DNA of 64,000 nt from Diospyros lotus (lineage: Eukaryota > Streptophyta > Magnoliopsida > Ericales > Ebenaceae), in contig NC_068339.1 in NCBI RefSeq assembly GCF_014633365.1, forward strand, positions 31,753,316 to 31,817,315. The letters run 5' to 3'. The notes under the pieces were generated by a model, which was given only the letters and a program-made list of their open reading frames with translations, searched no databases and was not told where the DNA came from. Shown here piece by piece: positions 11,408-22,779 of the stretch (the stretch's first letter is position 1; every line of letters starts with the position of its first letter). Position numbers and translations under genes: made by a program.

Positions 11408-12015
11408 CCCCCTGACTACATGCCAAAAAGGGGGGAAGACTCAAACCCAAGTCTCACTCCAAACCCATCGAGAGACTCCCATCCGAAGATACTCACCCGA
11501 AAACTCACAGCATACATACATACTTCATTCTGTACCGTGGCATCATCTAACTTAGGCATCGGAAGGCCCGTGTGGGGGAGCTCCCTACATGCTTTTTGGT
11601 TGTTCATGTGTTGCAGACAGTGTTATTAAAGGCCTAAGGCGCAAGGCGAGGTGAGCGCCTAATGGAACTAGGCGCACACTAATTAAAATATATATATATA
11701 TATTCTAATTAAAAAATAAGGTATAAAATAGGTCATAACTCTTAATAACATATTCACAAATATGTTATCAAGAAAATTAAAAAATTCAACATATATCAAT
11801 GAAAAGACAATAAAAAAATATCAAAAGATGCAATTTAAAAGTCTTTTAAGTCAACTTAAATTAAATCTTAAACAATTTATAAGTCTTAAATCTTAATTAA
11901 GATTAACTAATTATGCATTTTAAATAATCTAAAAATCATCCTCATCATCAAGATCAAACATTTCCATACTTTCATCATTAGAAGCATCATCCCTAATATC
12001 CTCTTCTTTCACATC

Positions 12016-12020
12016 ATCTC
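12016..12020. repeat. Target site duplication ATCTC, left (right copy 14625-14629)
   Basis: Perfect 5-bp duplication round the solo LTR at 12021-14624. Confidence 0.85.
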
Positions 12021-14624
12021 TGTAATACCCCAAAATTTAATGAAAATGTTGGATGATGCAATAAAGTGTTTTAAATGAAAGTTTTGGATTTAAGTGTAAA
12101 TGGAAATGGTTTTAAGGACCTAAATGCAAATATCAAAGGATAACTTCTCCAACAAATAGGAATATTTGCAATGATAAATGCTTATGCAAGAAGTCTTGAG
12201 TTGGAAAGATGGGATTGGAGGATTATCCCTAAAAGTCCTAAAGCTTATGATGATAATAATTACTTTCACCCTTAAAGTCAAAAGTAATGAAACTTGGAAG
12301 GTTTACATTGGCTTGCAAAAGAAGAGGATAATGGAGCTTATCCTAAAGCCACGTGAAGGAGTATTTGGAGATTTAAGATTGGAAGAAATGAGAAGCTTGA
12401 ATAGGAAGATAAGAATATTCAAAGGTTGTAATGATGGATTTTTACCCTAAAAGTCTAAACTTGGAAAACTAGGATTGGCTAGGAGTTGCTTGCAAGGAAA
12501 AAAGATGATAAGGCTTATCTTGAAAGTGTATTTGGTGGCCTAAGATTGGAAGAAGTGGAGGCTTGCTTGAGAAGATTGCAAAAATTTCAAAATGTGATGA
12601 TTACTTGGGTGGAAAATAAGTAACTTGGAGGCCAAGTGAAATCTTGATGATTTGGGCATTTAAAGGCTATATAAAGGGAAGGAGTTAAGGCCACGAGAAG
12701 CTAAGGAGAAAGGAAAGAAAGCAAGTGCAAGAAAAAGCAAAGAAGAAAGGAAAGAGAGACCTGGCTGGAAAACTGCCAAAACAGAAAGGAAAATGAGAAG
12801 GTAAGCTACTTTTCTTTTTGTAGGATCGTAGAGTATGAAAAGAGGAGTCCATAGGTTCAAACGGAGAGCGAATCGGAAAAAAATGAGCAAGATATGGCCG
12901 TTTTAATTTTTGGTTGCAAAACAAAGAAGAAGGCGCGTGGCCACTCTTCCGGGGCTGTGTGAGAGCGCATCCGGCCTCCGATTGGCCTGAAATTTTCACC
13001 GTTGTTCTCCTATTTTAATTACCTACAACCCTATATAAAAATATTCAAACTTTGGTTCACTTAAATCCATGATTTCTGCAGAAATAGCCCCTAGTGCACG
13101 AAATCGGGCCGTAAACAGTGCTATCGAAGGAGAAACGATCAAGGTGAGTGGTTTTGTGCATGCTTCCTCTTGATTATTCTTGGTTTCATTTGTGAGTGAT
13201 TCTTATTCCTATTGATCACTCTTGGTTTCCACTTGTGGATAGTTTGATGCTTACATCTCATGTTTCCCTATTTTCGAGCATTTCTTTCCTATTTTGATTG
13301 ATCACAGAGTTTGTTGTTGTGGTTCGTCGATGGAATTAAACATGACTACTCTTGCTCGTAGCTTGTGGATTGCATATCATATTTTCCTTGGTTTGTACAC
13401 TATGCCTACAGGTGAGATCGTGCCTACTTGATATTCCTTAGTTTGTACATACTCCTTCTGCTTTGTCTTCAACATGTTATTTGGTGATAGTTGCTATTAG
13501 TGGATTGGGAACTTATATATGATGGTTGGCCGCTTGTTGGGAACATCACGATGATCGGGGAGGCAATCCCATGCCCAGAGGTGGGGCCGTGCCTAGAGGT
13601 GAGGCTGAGGGATTGGACCATGATCACGTGCCAAGAGGTGGGGCTTAGCCTAGAGGTGAGGCTGAGATGTTTCACACAAGTGCCGGCAAGGATGATGGTG
13701 ACTCGGTGGCTTGTGATCATATTCCTTCTGCTTTGTCATAGATCTTGTCATTTGGTGGTTGTGGCTAGTTGGTGGCTTGTCATGTGTGAACTACCACGGG
13801 GGCCTGTGTAAAGGGGCTGACCACGTGGGCCTGTGTAAGGGGGCTACCTCGAGCTTGTGTAAGGGGGCCGAGGGGTTCATACACGGCAAGTAAGGAGGAT
13901 ATCTCGTGCCTGTGTAAGGGGGCCGAGAGGTTATATCTTATGTGTTTGTTGCTTTTGAGCAAATCTTGCCTATTGCACATGCATCTCAATATTTGTATTT
14001 GTAGCTATTTGTTGGGGTATCACAGGGGATCTCGTGCTCTTGCGGTGAGCTGTGATCTTGGGAGATTTTATTCTTATTTCTACATGTTTCTTGGCAAAAC
14101 TGCATATTACTCTTGCATGCGTTGTTTCTTTCTTTCTTACCACTCACTTAGATGTAATAATCTAACTCAGGTGTTTCTTACCCCTGGAGCATTCATCGTC
14201 CCAGCTTTATGAGAAGTGTCAGGCGTTCCAAGTATGTTAAGCTTATCAGGTACTCCAGGTTCCAGCACGAGCAAGGATTCAGAGGTGGCGCTTGGCTGAT
14301 TTAGAGTTGGATTTATTTGTGTACCCGTGTAATCCCAATGTTGTAATTTAAATAGCAGTTAAGATACTTAAGGGTGTATGGTGTTTGTATACGGTTCTAC
14401 GACTATACCGCAAAATTTATGTATTTGTGAAGCTGCTATAATTTTCTGATATATGGGTATGTGACGGACTTTTATTTAAACTTGAGGAAATCCTAGCTAT
14501 TTAGCATACTCAGGTTCGATCTGTGCTTCCATTGATAAAGGATTTCCAATAACGCCCAAGGTCATTATTAGCTTATAATGAACATCTTATTGCTTCATTG
14601 TGTAATTGAAAGTGAGGCGTTACA
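12021..14624 (+). mobile_element. Solo LTR, Tekay/Del-like long LTR family
   Basis: 2604 bp, TGTAATACCCC to GAGGCGTTACA, flanked by ATCTC at 12016-12020 and 14625-14629. No internal region, PBS or PPT is attached, so it is a solo LTR left by LTR-LTR recombination. It resembles the LTRs at 51355 and 59380: shared CACTCACTTAGATGTAA stretch, the GGCCGTTTTAATTTT block and the GGATTTCC end region. A GC-rich patch is at about 12930-12975 and short repeats of GGGCCTGTGTAAGGGG lie at 13800-13930. Confidence 0.9.
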
Positions 14625-15218
14625 ATCTCCCTCTCCATCTTCATCAAGTTCAAATTCAATTGGACCATTTGAAATAGTAGTCCTTTTACTCATTGTCAAA
14701 TTTGTAGTTGAAGCAATATATATAAACCCTGACCAGTAAAAAAATTAAATAAAGTAATAAATAGTAAAATAAAAACCCTAAAAAACAGTTAAAAAAGTTC
14801 AGGCGGCTCGAGCCTAGGCGCGCCTGGTCTGCACCCGCCTAGAAGCACCCAAGGTGTGCCTAGGCACGCCTTTAATAACACTGATTTTAGACACAACCGA
14901 AGCCCATCCATCCGAAGCCTATCCAAACCCATCCAAAGACTAGCTAGCCGAAGACTCGACTCGAGTCATTGGGGAGTAAGGCTCCCAAGGCTCCCAAAAA
15001 CTCCCCAAGCCATCCAAAGACTCAAGGCACTCTCTTTGCTCTCCCGAACAGCGGATCAACCCTTGCCCTGAGAAACCTATTCTCCCAAATAGCGGATCGA
15101 GCCACATTCCAATCAGGCACCCGTTAACCCCCTTTGCCGTCACGGACCTCACCTCCTCGCTGGGACTCTACCAAACTGTTTCCTAAGACATAAATTTAAT
15201 TGTTGTATTCAAGCAACA

Positions 15219-16923
15219 ACAATAACTAATTGTGAACCCCAAGCCTTGACTTAGGAAGTAGAAAGTTCATCCAAACGATGCAACGAAAAATTCTAGTGTT
15301 GTATTATGACAAAATTATAATATAAAACAATAGTAGTGGTCATCAATGAGTACAAAAAAAATCAATCAAAAATACACAAATCATAAAGGTATAACATTTG
15401 GTTGCCCTAGAAGGCAATCCCTAATAGACTTCGTATGAAGTCCAACTCCATGGGTTTTGCTGGTCACCTAAAAATGATAGGCAGTGGTGAACTCCCAGCC
15501 TAGTGAATGGTTATTTTGTATATATAGCAATATCTAAAATATAAAGATTTCCATATGTATAACAAATTAGACCACACCATCACAAAAAATGTATTTTACC
15601 CAATGTTGGCAGAACAATTTTCCAATTATATGTGCTCAATGTAATTTCCTAAACCAAAATATTTTTCATACATTAGTAAGTAGAATTGAGGACACAATCA
15701 TGTTAAATCAATTTGACAATAGTGCATGAGAATAATTTTTTGAAAGTAAATACTTAACGGAAATAATCACTCGATCCTTCTGTAATGTACTTGTTATATT
15801 TAACATGAAAATATTAATGTTCTTACATAAACATAAATCAAACTTTCACTATAATCTAGCAAAGGTCTTTTGCCAATGTCATCAGTGGCCTGAGAATGGA
15901 TTGCCAAGCCAAAAGTTAAAGATTTAAGTGGAATGGGGGAAGCGATTCTTACAAGAGGTCTGTCAGCAATGTAGGTACACCTTCTTCTACATTGCTTTCT
16001 GCTATTTTTTTTCCTGCTGCCTTCTTTGATTTATCTTCACCTTTTATCATCTCCTCTTCTTATTTCTCTTGCTTGTGACCCTATTTCTCTACTTTGATTG
16101 AGTTGCTTCTCTCGCTCTCTTGTTGATGCTTCCACAAACTCTCCCTTGGCTCATATTTATAGTCATGAGAAGCTAACACCCCCATGCCTCTTCTCCTTCA
16201 TCCTAATCCATACTTGATTTCAAATGCCTGCTCATATACACCAGCAATAAGCTTAGCTTGAATTTGAGTTTTTTTGTTCACCAGATTGTTCATCTTTTCT
16301 TAAGCTTAACAAAATGCCCCTCACTTGATTCCCTGTGGTTTATACTCCTCTAGGAAGTCATCAATTCAAATTTCTAAGTGTTAGATGGAACACGGATGGG
16401 CATTGGCAAAGGCTGGTTGCTGGAAAATGGAGAAAAAGGTAAGTGAGTGTATATCTACAGAATAGAGAAGAACAAAGAAAGAGTGTCAAACCCTAACCTT
16501 CTGAGACCCAATCCCATGACCCTTCTACACGATAATGCAAGGGAAACTCAACCATTTAAATTTTTTTTCACAGCTAAATAGGTCTTCTGTTTCAAAAAGT
16601 ACAGAGGCACAGTTTCTAAGGAGTTATTCTCTTTGTGTTTCAGTTTTCAATTTTCAGTTTTGAATTCATTTTCAGTTTTGTGTTTTGAATGTCTGTTTTG
16701 AGATTGTTGAAAATACGTTCTTTTTCTCTGTAACATTTTTCACGTTTTGAAAATTTTGAACATGTTTGTGATGAAAAAAGCCAAAACGACTTTTTATTTT
16801 TTTGAGTTTTCTTTACAAAATTTTTCCTTGTTTTTTAAAATATGAAAATAAACACGTTTTTACTATTTTGAAAAACTGAAAATGGCATGAAAACAATAAA
16901 GAGAACAAGACCTAAGTTTTTAA
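15219..16923. other. Unassigned AT-rich stretch
   Basis: No gene or known domain found. On the minus strand a TATA-like TATAAATA (about 16155-16165) is followed by an A/G-rich run, a layout seen in LTRs, so this may be an old minus-strand LTR or TRIM. No matching second LTR or target duplication was found. 16600-16870 is rich in TTTTCAGTTTTGAA-type runs. Confidence 0.35.
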
Positions 16924-17643
16924 CATAGTTGTTAAATCGATATTCGAATCAAGAATCGAAATCCTTATTTTATAAATCGTGAATCGAGAATTGAATCGAA
17001 TCGTAAGATTCGGTACACATTCTCAATTTCAACTATAAATAACATATATCCATAGAAAATAATTAATGTGCCCACCATGATCAATTCTTTTAAATATAAA
17101 TAGATAAATAAACTTCTAAATATATTTGCTAAGTTTAAAATTATACCAAAAGGAAAAAGTATATTCATGTTGCCTTTAAATTCAAATTGCACCAAACCAA
17201 ACCACTTTCAAAATAACAAGTTAGAAAAAAAAAAAAAAACCTACAACTATAAGGTTACTAATAAACTCCATTATCCATAATCTTCACTAGTTATCAATCA
17301 TCTTCATCTTCATCATTTCCATCATCTTCTTTGTTTTCAAAGATAGCCAAATCGAACGAATATTTGATTAAAGCGCACATGCAGACGAAGTCACACGAAT
17401 TGGATGAATCATGCTATTCATGCGATTCACGGTCGATTCATAATTGATTCTAAGGGATTTTTGATTCACTCTATAAATTCGACTTGATTTCTATATAAAT
17501 TGAGTCGAATCATACGATTCAAATCATGAATCGTACGATTCTAAGGGATTTTAGATTCACCCTATAGATTCGACTTGATTTCTATATGAATTGAGTCGAA
17601 TCGTATAATTCGAATCATGAATCGTAAGATTCTAACAACAGTG
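16924..17643. mobile_element. hAT-type MITE, about 720 bp
   Basis: Flanked by a perfect 8-bp duplication GTTTTTAA at 16916-16923 and 17644-17651. Ends are CATAGTTGTTAAATCG and, inverted, CACTGTTGTTAGAATC. Both ends carry many GAATCG/CGATTC units, so long stretches can fold on themselves. A 15-base A run is at 17226. No transposase frame. Size, 8-bp duplication and CA..TG ends fit a hAT derivative. Confidence 0.85.
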
Positions 17644-17651
17644 GTTTTTAA

Positions 17652-18911
17652 CATTTCCCTTCAATCCGCTATAGTACAAACCTTCCAAATTGCTATGTGG
17701 GGGGTATCTTCAAGTTATGGGTGACACCTCTAGACATTTTACATACCCTCATTTACACTGATATTTCATTTAGGATCATGTTCACCTATATCAATTAACT
17801 AGTCACACAACTTCAAAGAAATTGTAATTCTAAACATCTATCCCATTTTGAAAACGAACACAAAAAACTGAAAACAAAATTGCAGTCAAACGGGCCATTA
17901 AATATTCATATGATATTTAACTCATACAGTATATGAGTTAAATGTCATATTTTGTTCCTATAATATATGCTGAAACAAGCCTATTGCATTCTGAACACCC
18001 TGCCATTCATAATGCACTGGAACAAGTCCTACCCAGGCACTTTACATAACATCTACAAACCGAAGACCGGATTTACAATACTGGGAAATCAGAACCACTA
18101 AGCTGAATACATGCTGAACTCCCATAAACCTTCACCCATCGCCAACATCTAATTTGTGTGGTGATGAAATACATATTTGTTTTGAAGCCCAGCACGAAAT
18201 CCATGCTATATGACACACACATCAAGCAAAACTCCCCCAAATCATGTTCATATTTTGACATACATACATTCATATATATATGTATCATTGGCTAGCCTAT
18301 TGCCTCCACAAGCATCACAGTGGCTTACTATCCCAAGAGAACAAATTCCTGTAACAGAAGCCACTCAATACTAAAGTGTTGCACAACTTGGTGAGCTAGT
18401 GACAGCCAAAGTAGGACATACATAGGCAAGTTTTATGCAAGCAATCTTTGTGAAAATACAATGCAAAGTGTGGCACCATATTAGTAGCCACAGGCTGGGC
18501 GGTTCACTCTGGGTGAAATTTCTTTACAAGGAAATGTGATTAACAAACTAGATCATGCATGGAGACGCTCGCTACGCAGCTTCACGGCAATCAAAGTAAG
18601 GAAAATTTAGTTCGACAAATAAAATCAAGAAGTGGATCTGAACTAGTTGGTGTAACTATCATCTTCAACCACAAGCTCCGATTGAAACTTGAAATTGGGG
18701 GAAGCAAATAATCTGGGAATTAACAAAAATAACCAAACATGCAATCCAGAATGTGACCCCGGGTTCCTCTTGTTCTGGCAACTGACAGAGAGAGATACAC
18801 AGGAAACAAGGCATATATGCACATGCATGTCAAAGATACATATACAGAGCGAGATAGAGACAAAGGAGTAACTAGAAAAGGGAATATAATGTGGATTGTG
18901 GGGGGCGGAGG
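17652..18911. other. AT-rich stretch left of the ALKBH2-like exon; possible intron
   Basis: No further exon of the ALKBH2-like gene was found here on the minus strand, though the 2OG-oxygenase core would be expected downstream of exon 1. It may be intron 1. 17850-17900 has runs like those at 16640-16860 in inverse orientation, perhaps ends of an older inverted-repeat element. Confidence 0.35.
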
Positions 18912-18913
18912 AC

Positions 18914-19150
18914 CTGGATGCAAGAACGGCCGAAGACGCGAATGTTGGGCCTCGTCCAGGGAATCTCTCTGTTGAGGTAATCGAACCATTTCCATGACTC
19001 GGCCGACAAAAATCGAGGAAAGTACACCACTTCGCTTCCATTTCCCAGATCCGTCACTATTTTTCTTCCCCTTGTTTCATCTCCTCCTCCATTGTTAGGG
19101 TTCCTTGATTCGCGTTCTTCTCTAATTGTTAATTTCAGGAGACTATTCAT
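18914..19150 (-). pseudogene. ALKBH2: Exon 1 of an ALKBH2-like DNA repair dioxygenase gene (partial or orphan)
   Basis: ALKBH2 is a nuclear Fe(II)/2-oxoglutarate oxygenase that reverses N1-methyladenine and N3-methylcytosine in DNA. The minus-strand frame reads DLGNGSEVVYFPRFLSAE, then SWKWFDYLNREIPWTRP and IRVFGRSCIQ, matching the N-terminal part known from plant ALKBH2 proteins. The exon ends with CAG followed by GT (18913-18912), a normal donor. Start chosen at the ATG at 19150; an ATG at 19204 is in frame. The catalytic H-x-D...H and arginine are not in this exon, and no later exon is seen in 15.2-18.9 kb. Either the rest lies beyond the Tat-1 insertion left of the window, or the exon is orphaned. 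Confidence 0.7.
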
Positions 19151-19313
19151 TGTGAACGGAGCGTTTGATAGAAGGCAAGACTGGCCGTATCCTTCCCTAT
19201 GCACAAAAATGTTGCTTTCGTTGCATCTTTCACAACTATATATAAATATAGGTATATTACACCTAATTTTTTTTTATTGTTTGCGTTATTTGTATAGATA
19301 TTATTTTTTGTTG

Positions 19314-19720
19314 GGACACCTCAGACTTTTTCTCATAAACAATATTAATTAATCTTTAATTAAGTTGGATTAAATTGATTAAATATAAATTAAGTTAAAT
19401 TTAACTATAAAAGAGTAATAGATGAAGATTTCAGTCAATCAAACACCGCTAATTAAATTTATGAGTTCTCTTTCTCTCTCAGGATTCTAGAGAATGAAAC
19501 TTATTAGCGAAAGAACCCCACAATCTCGATTGATTGGTAATTGTTGTCAATTGATGGAAGCTATCAACCAACATTGGTTTCAATGATTACAATTTTTGGC
19601 GATCGTTGTTTTTTATTTTTTGTTCTTCATGTTAGTTAAATTTAACTTAATTTTTATTTAATTAGTTTTACTTAGCTTAGTTAAAGTTAATTAACTTTGT
19701 TTATGATAACATGAGTGTCC
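19314..19720. mobile_element. Hairpin MITE, about 0.4 kb
   Basis: The left end GGACACC...CATAAACAATATTAATTAA pairs with the right end TTAATTAACTTTGTTTATG...GAGTGTCC. Inner parts at 19345-19407 and 19633-19693 are also complementary, including AATTAAGTTAAATTTAACT. A roughly 400-bp long-inverted-repeat element without coding capacity fits a MITE. No clear target duplication, so superfamily is open. Confidence 0.65.
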
Positions 19721-20296
19721 AAACGAAAAATTTAAACTACCGGAATTTTGGAGATATTTTTAAATTATAAATTAATAGTTAATGTTTTAAACAATATTTA
19801 TAAAACTAGACTAGGGTATTGAATGTTGAAGCACACAAACAACCATCCAAAAACACAAATAAACAATCAAATAATGATAATCCAAAAACATAGCAATTCG
19901 AAGCCGAAACCAAGTAAGAAAGAAAAAGAAATGATGTCTAGGGATCTTGAGTGAGCAATTTCCATTTGCACACTATATATGTGTGCGAGGATCACTTTGG
20001 CAATTGGGATTGCTCTCATCCTATTTGTTAGGAATTTGATTGGATACAATCATACAAAAATCAAGAGAAGATAGAGAAAAAAAAAAAAAATAACGCAGTT
20101 CGACTTTAAAATCTACGTTCACTATCTTATAGCAAATGGGATATTCCACAAAATATAGTTATTTTACTTGTTAGAGATAATCCATAATTAGATTATTTTG
20201 ATTACATTTATCTCTTGATCAAACTTATTTTGTTTAGTCTTGTATAGGTTAGGATTTATCTTTATCTTTAATAGTATGCAAATTTGTTATACACTA
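19721..20296. other. Unassigned AT-rich stretch
   Basis: No gene found. It has a run of 14 A near 20077. 20168-20280 (TGTTAGAGATAA onward) looks like part of an LTR but no partner was found. Confidence 0.3.
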
Positions 20297-20739
20297 TGTT
20301 GACATACATTTTTGTAACACTCTAGCGATAGGAAAGTTCGGGACAACTTACCCTGATGGACCTACGCGAACTTCCCAAATGGGTCATCTATCCTTGGATT
20401 GCTCTAGGTCAAACACGCTTAACTTGGGAGTTTTTCGCCTACATTCAGTCAAAAATGTATCCAACTGGTGTTATTTCATTCCTTACTTATTCTCGATATA
20501 TACTACCCTCGTCTGGGTTTTGGGGGTATTACACGCATCGTGTCATCATTGTGGGGCCCACAGCTACGAGTTAGCTCTCAGCTATCACCATTCGACGACC
20601 AGGAGGCCCAGTGCACTTATGAGCCCCTCAATGGTTGCCCTATGGGCAATCGATGTGGGACATACCGGGTGCATCCACACCATCCCCCCCGGCAAGTGTG
20701 GTGGGGCTATATCGGCCCCTCTCTTATCTGGGGTTCTAG
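20297..20739 (-). mobile_element. Left LTR (3' LTR) of the 5S-bearing element
   Basis: TGTTGACATACATTTTTG start, then TGTAACACTC. The 5S-derived part is about 20360-20485. The right limit is set by loss of similarity to the other copies after GGGGTTCTAG and is approximate. Confidence 0.75.
20360..20485 (-). repeat. 5S rRNA-derived segment, copy 1
   Basis: Reads antisense on plus: GCGAACTTCCCA, GGTCATCTATCC, ACACGCTTAACTT, GGAGTT. These match, in order, the reverse complement of the 5S 3' part, box C region and box A region. It has more changes than copies 2 and 3. Confidence 0.75.
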
Positions 20740-21589
20740 GTGACTGCACTCTCACCCTGCAATTAAAACACAATAAAAACAAATCATAATAAAACTTTTA
20801 TATTTTTTTTATTTTAGTGAGAGGTTTATACTCGCCAGTGTACTAGTGCAGTTGTAGTCCAAATTTAAATTTATATTTTCTGGATGAATCCAGGTCGTCC
20901 ACTGAGAGATTTATTTATGGCAAAAGAAAAAGAATGTCACACACACGCACACGCATTTGGACAAATTGGCAACAAGGTTTTTTATGGGTTTTTTTTTAGA
21001 CAACAGATACTAGAAAATAAAGTAAGGCAGAAATTGAAATAAACATTAAACGTAAAAATATGAATTTGGATAGTGCTTGAGTTAAGACAATTTCAGTACC
21101 AACCCGTTGATTCCCAAATTTTAGCATAAAAAATTAGCAACATTAATTTAATTTCAGATATGAGGGTTTGTTATTAAATGCAATTAGAGATTATAATAGT
21201 TCTAGGTTAAGCAATCCCCATACATGATATGCGGGATTCTAATTTAAGCAACCACCATAAATTCAATTACAATTAATACACAAAACAACTAAATTAATCA
21301 TCCGGGTTTAGGTATGATAGCGTTTCCAGTTCTAGTAACTCTCATACATGGCATGAAAGCGTTAAGTTAGGCTTACGCTCCAATCAAAATCTAGTGATTT
21401 TTCAATAATTAATACACACTCATACTGAAATTTAAATTAATGTTACTTATTTAAAGCGCAGCTTTATTTGGGAATCATTGGCTTTGGACACTGTCCTTGC
21501 CTTAACCCAATATTAGATTTAGCTACTCATCTTTATTTGAAAGTTAATTGACAGGAATTTAAATGATGTAATTTAAATAACAGAATTTA

Positions 21590-21715
21590 AATGACAAGAA
21601 TTAAAATAGTAAAAACTAACCGGCCATTTAGGCGGTGGATAATTAAATGACAAGAATTAAAATTACAGAAATTTAAAAGCATAAATTAACCGGCCATTTA
21701 GGCGGTGAATAATAA
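21590..21715. repeat. Two-copy repeat with ACCGGCCATTTAGGCGGT
   Basis: GACAAGAATTAAAAT...TAACCGGCCATTTAGGCGGTG occurs twice, about 65 bp apart, within the internal region. Confidence 0.8.
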
Positions 21716-21979
21716 AGTAATAATAAATGACATAAGAATTTAAAAGAAGAAAAAAAAGAAGTAAGATTATAAGAGAAAGTACTAAAGAAAATGAGAAAGA
21801 ACAAGAACAATTCTCTAAGAGAGAATTATAAGGAAACAACTAAACTTTTATTCAAGAATAATAATCACACTTACAAATGCAATCAAGTGACCTATTTATA
21901 GGCCACAAGATGCATTACAAACCACACAATTTCAATTATTCAATTAGACATAATTATATCTAATGGGCACTCACACACT

Positions 21980-22145
21980 TAAAGTTAAATGGATTTTAGC
22001 TATAATACACACCTAATATTAAATGAATTTTAGCTAAAATACATACCTAATAAAGCACTCATAAAGTTAAATGGATTTTAGCTATAATATCCACCTAATA
22101 GTTAAATGGATTTTAGCTAAAAAAACACACATAATAAAGCTCTCA
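21980..22145. repeat. Tandem repeat, about 45 bp, four copies
   Basis: AAATGGATTTTAGCTA followed by TAATAYACACCTAATA-like sequence recurs four times with small changes. Confidence 0.85.
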
Positions 22146-22261
22146 CATAAAAAATAAAAATAGATTTCTATAAATTAGTTTTTTAATCTTCATTAGGATT
22201 AAAAATAATCCTTGGGCATTCTCCAAATAATATCTTCCATGGGTTGCTCAAATTGAGCCTT

Positions 22262-22425
22262 AATTCTTCATGGGCTTGAATTCTTCATGGATTTTAATTT
22301 TTCATAGGCTTGATTTCTTCATGGGTTTGATTTCTTTATGGACTTTAAGTTTTCATGGGCTTGAATTCTTTATAGACTTTAAGTCTTCATGGACTTTAAG
22401 TCTTCATGGGCTTGAATTCTTCATG
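22262..22425. repeat. Short tandem repeat based on TTCATGGGCTTGAATTC
   Basis: About eight irregular units of 17-22 bp alternating TTCATGGGCTTGA and TTCATGGACTTTAAG. Confidence 0.85.
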
Positions 22426-22759
22426 CCTAAAAAAAAATAATTTAATGTTATTAATAAATTATATATTATATATATGTATTACACATGGCACATATATATA
22501 TATATTAGATTATATTATATATATATTACATGCATGCATATAATGATGTATATGTATTATATATAATTTTATATATTATTATTATTATTAAATTTTACTT
22601 TAAAATTTTATTTCATTCATTTTTCAATTTAAACTTGCATGTAACCATAAAATATATATTAATACCTAATTTAAACCATTTTTAAGCTCAAAAGAATGGT
22701 ATAATTATAACAAAATTTTTACAAAATTAACCACTAATCACTAGGGACCATTATAGGGT

Positions 22760-22777
22760 TTCCCACAGACAGCGTCA
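22760..22777 (-). promoter_or_regulatory. Primer binding site of the 5S-bearing element
   Basis: TGACGCTGTCTGTGGGAA on the minus strand, a decayed TGGCGCC-type PBS, two bases from the LTR. The second copy at 23231-23248 reads TGGCGCCATCTGTAGGAA. Confidence 0.75.
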
Positions 22778-22779
22778 AA

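Larger units (their letters stand above)
11618..14883. mobile_element. hAT-like non-autonomous DNA transposon, with a solo LTR inside
   Basis: Terminal inverted repeats: CAGTGTTATTAAAGGC at 11618 and its reverse complement ending CAGTG-like at 14883. The ends continue with GC-rich AGGCGC/GGCGCC-type runs. Flanks GTTGCAGA (11610-11617) and ATTTTAGA (14884-14891) agree at 5 of 8 places, a decayed 8-bp target duplication as in hAT elements. The related LTR has GTTGCAGAC at this point, which supports the junction. Without the solo LTR at 12021-14624 it is about 660 bp and has no transposase. Confidence 0.8.
582..15218 (+). mobile_element. Tat-1, decayed Tat-type Ty3-gypsy element with nested insertions
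   Basis: Plus-strand element with a partial 5' LTR, a TGGCGCC-type PBS, gag, protease, RT, RNase H, a second archaeal-type RNase H, integrase, a long 3' UTR, PPT and 3' LTR. The extra RNase H domain and long 3' UTR are traits of the Tat/Ogre lineage. Three insertions split it: G1 in the 5' LTR, G2 in the 3' UTR, and a hAT-like element in the 3' LTR. Every coding domain has stops or frameshifts, so it is a dead copy. Its left LTR end lies outside the window. Confidence 0.85.
11037..15218 (+). mobile_element. Tat-1 3' LTR, split by a hAT-like element
   Basis: Starts TGTTGTGCGATGCCC and ends AAGCAACA. Without the insertion at 11618-14883 it is about 0.9 kb. The same family is seen at 49072-49911. 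A TATA-like TATAAATA stands at 11400-11407. The part after the insertion matches the 5' LTR from about 670 on. Confidence 0.85.
20740..22759 (-). mobile_element. Internal region of the 5S-bearing element
   Basis: About 2.0 kb, AT-rich, with no gag or pol motif on either strand. It holds several short tandem repeats (21590-21715, 21980-22145, 22262-22425) and a TA-rich tract at 22455-22570. Its right end abuts the PBS. Confidence 0.7.

Noticed and set aside
18643..19041. 132-codon minus frame overlapping the ALKBH2-like exon
   Set aside because: Out of frame with the conserved ALKBH2-like protein; serine/proline-rich and without motif.
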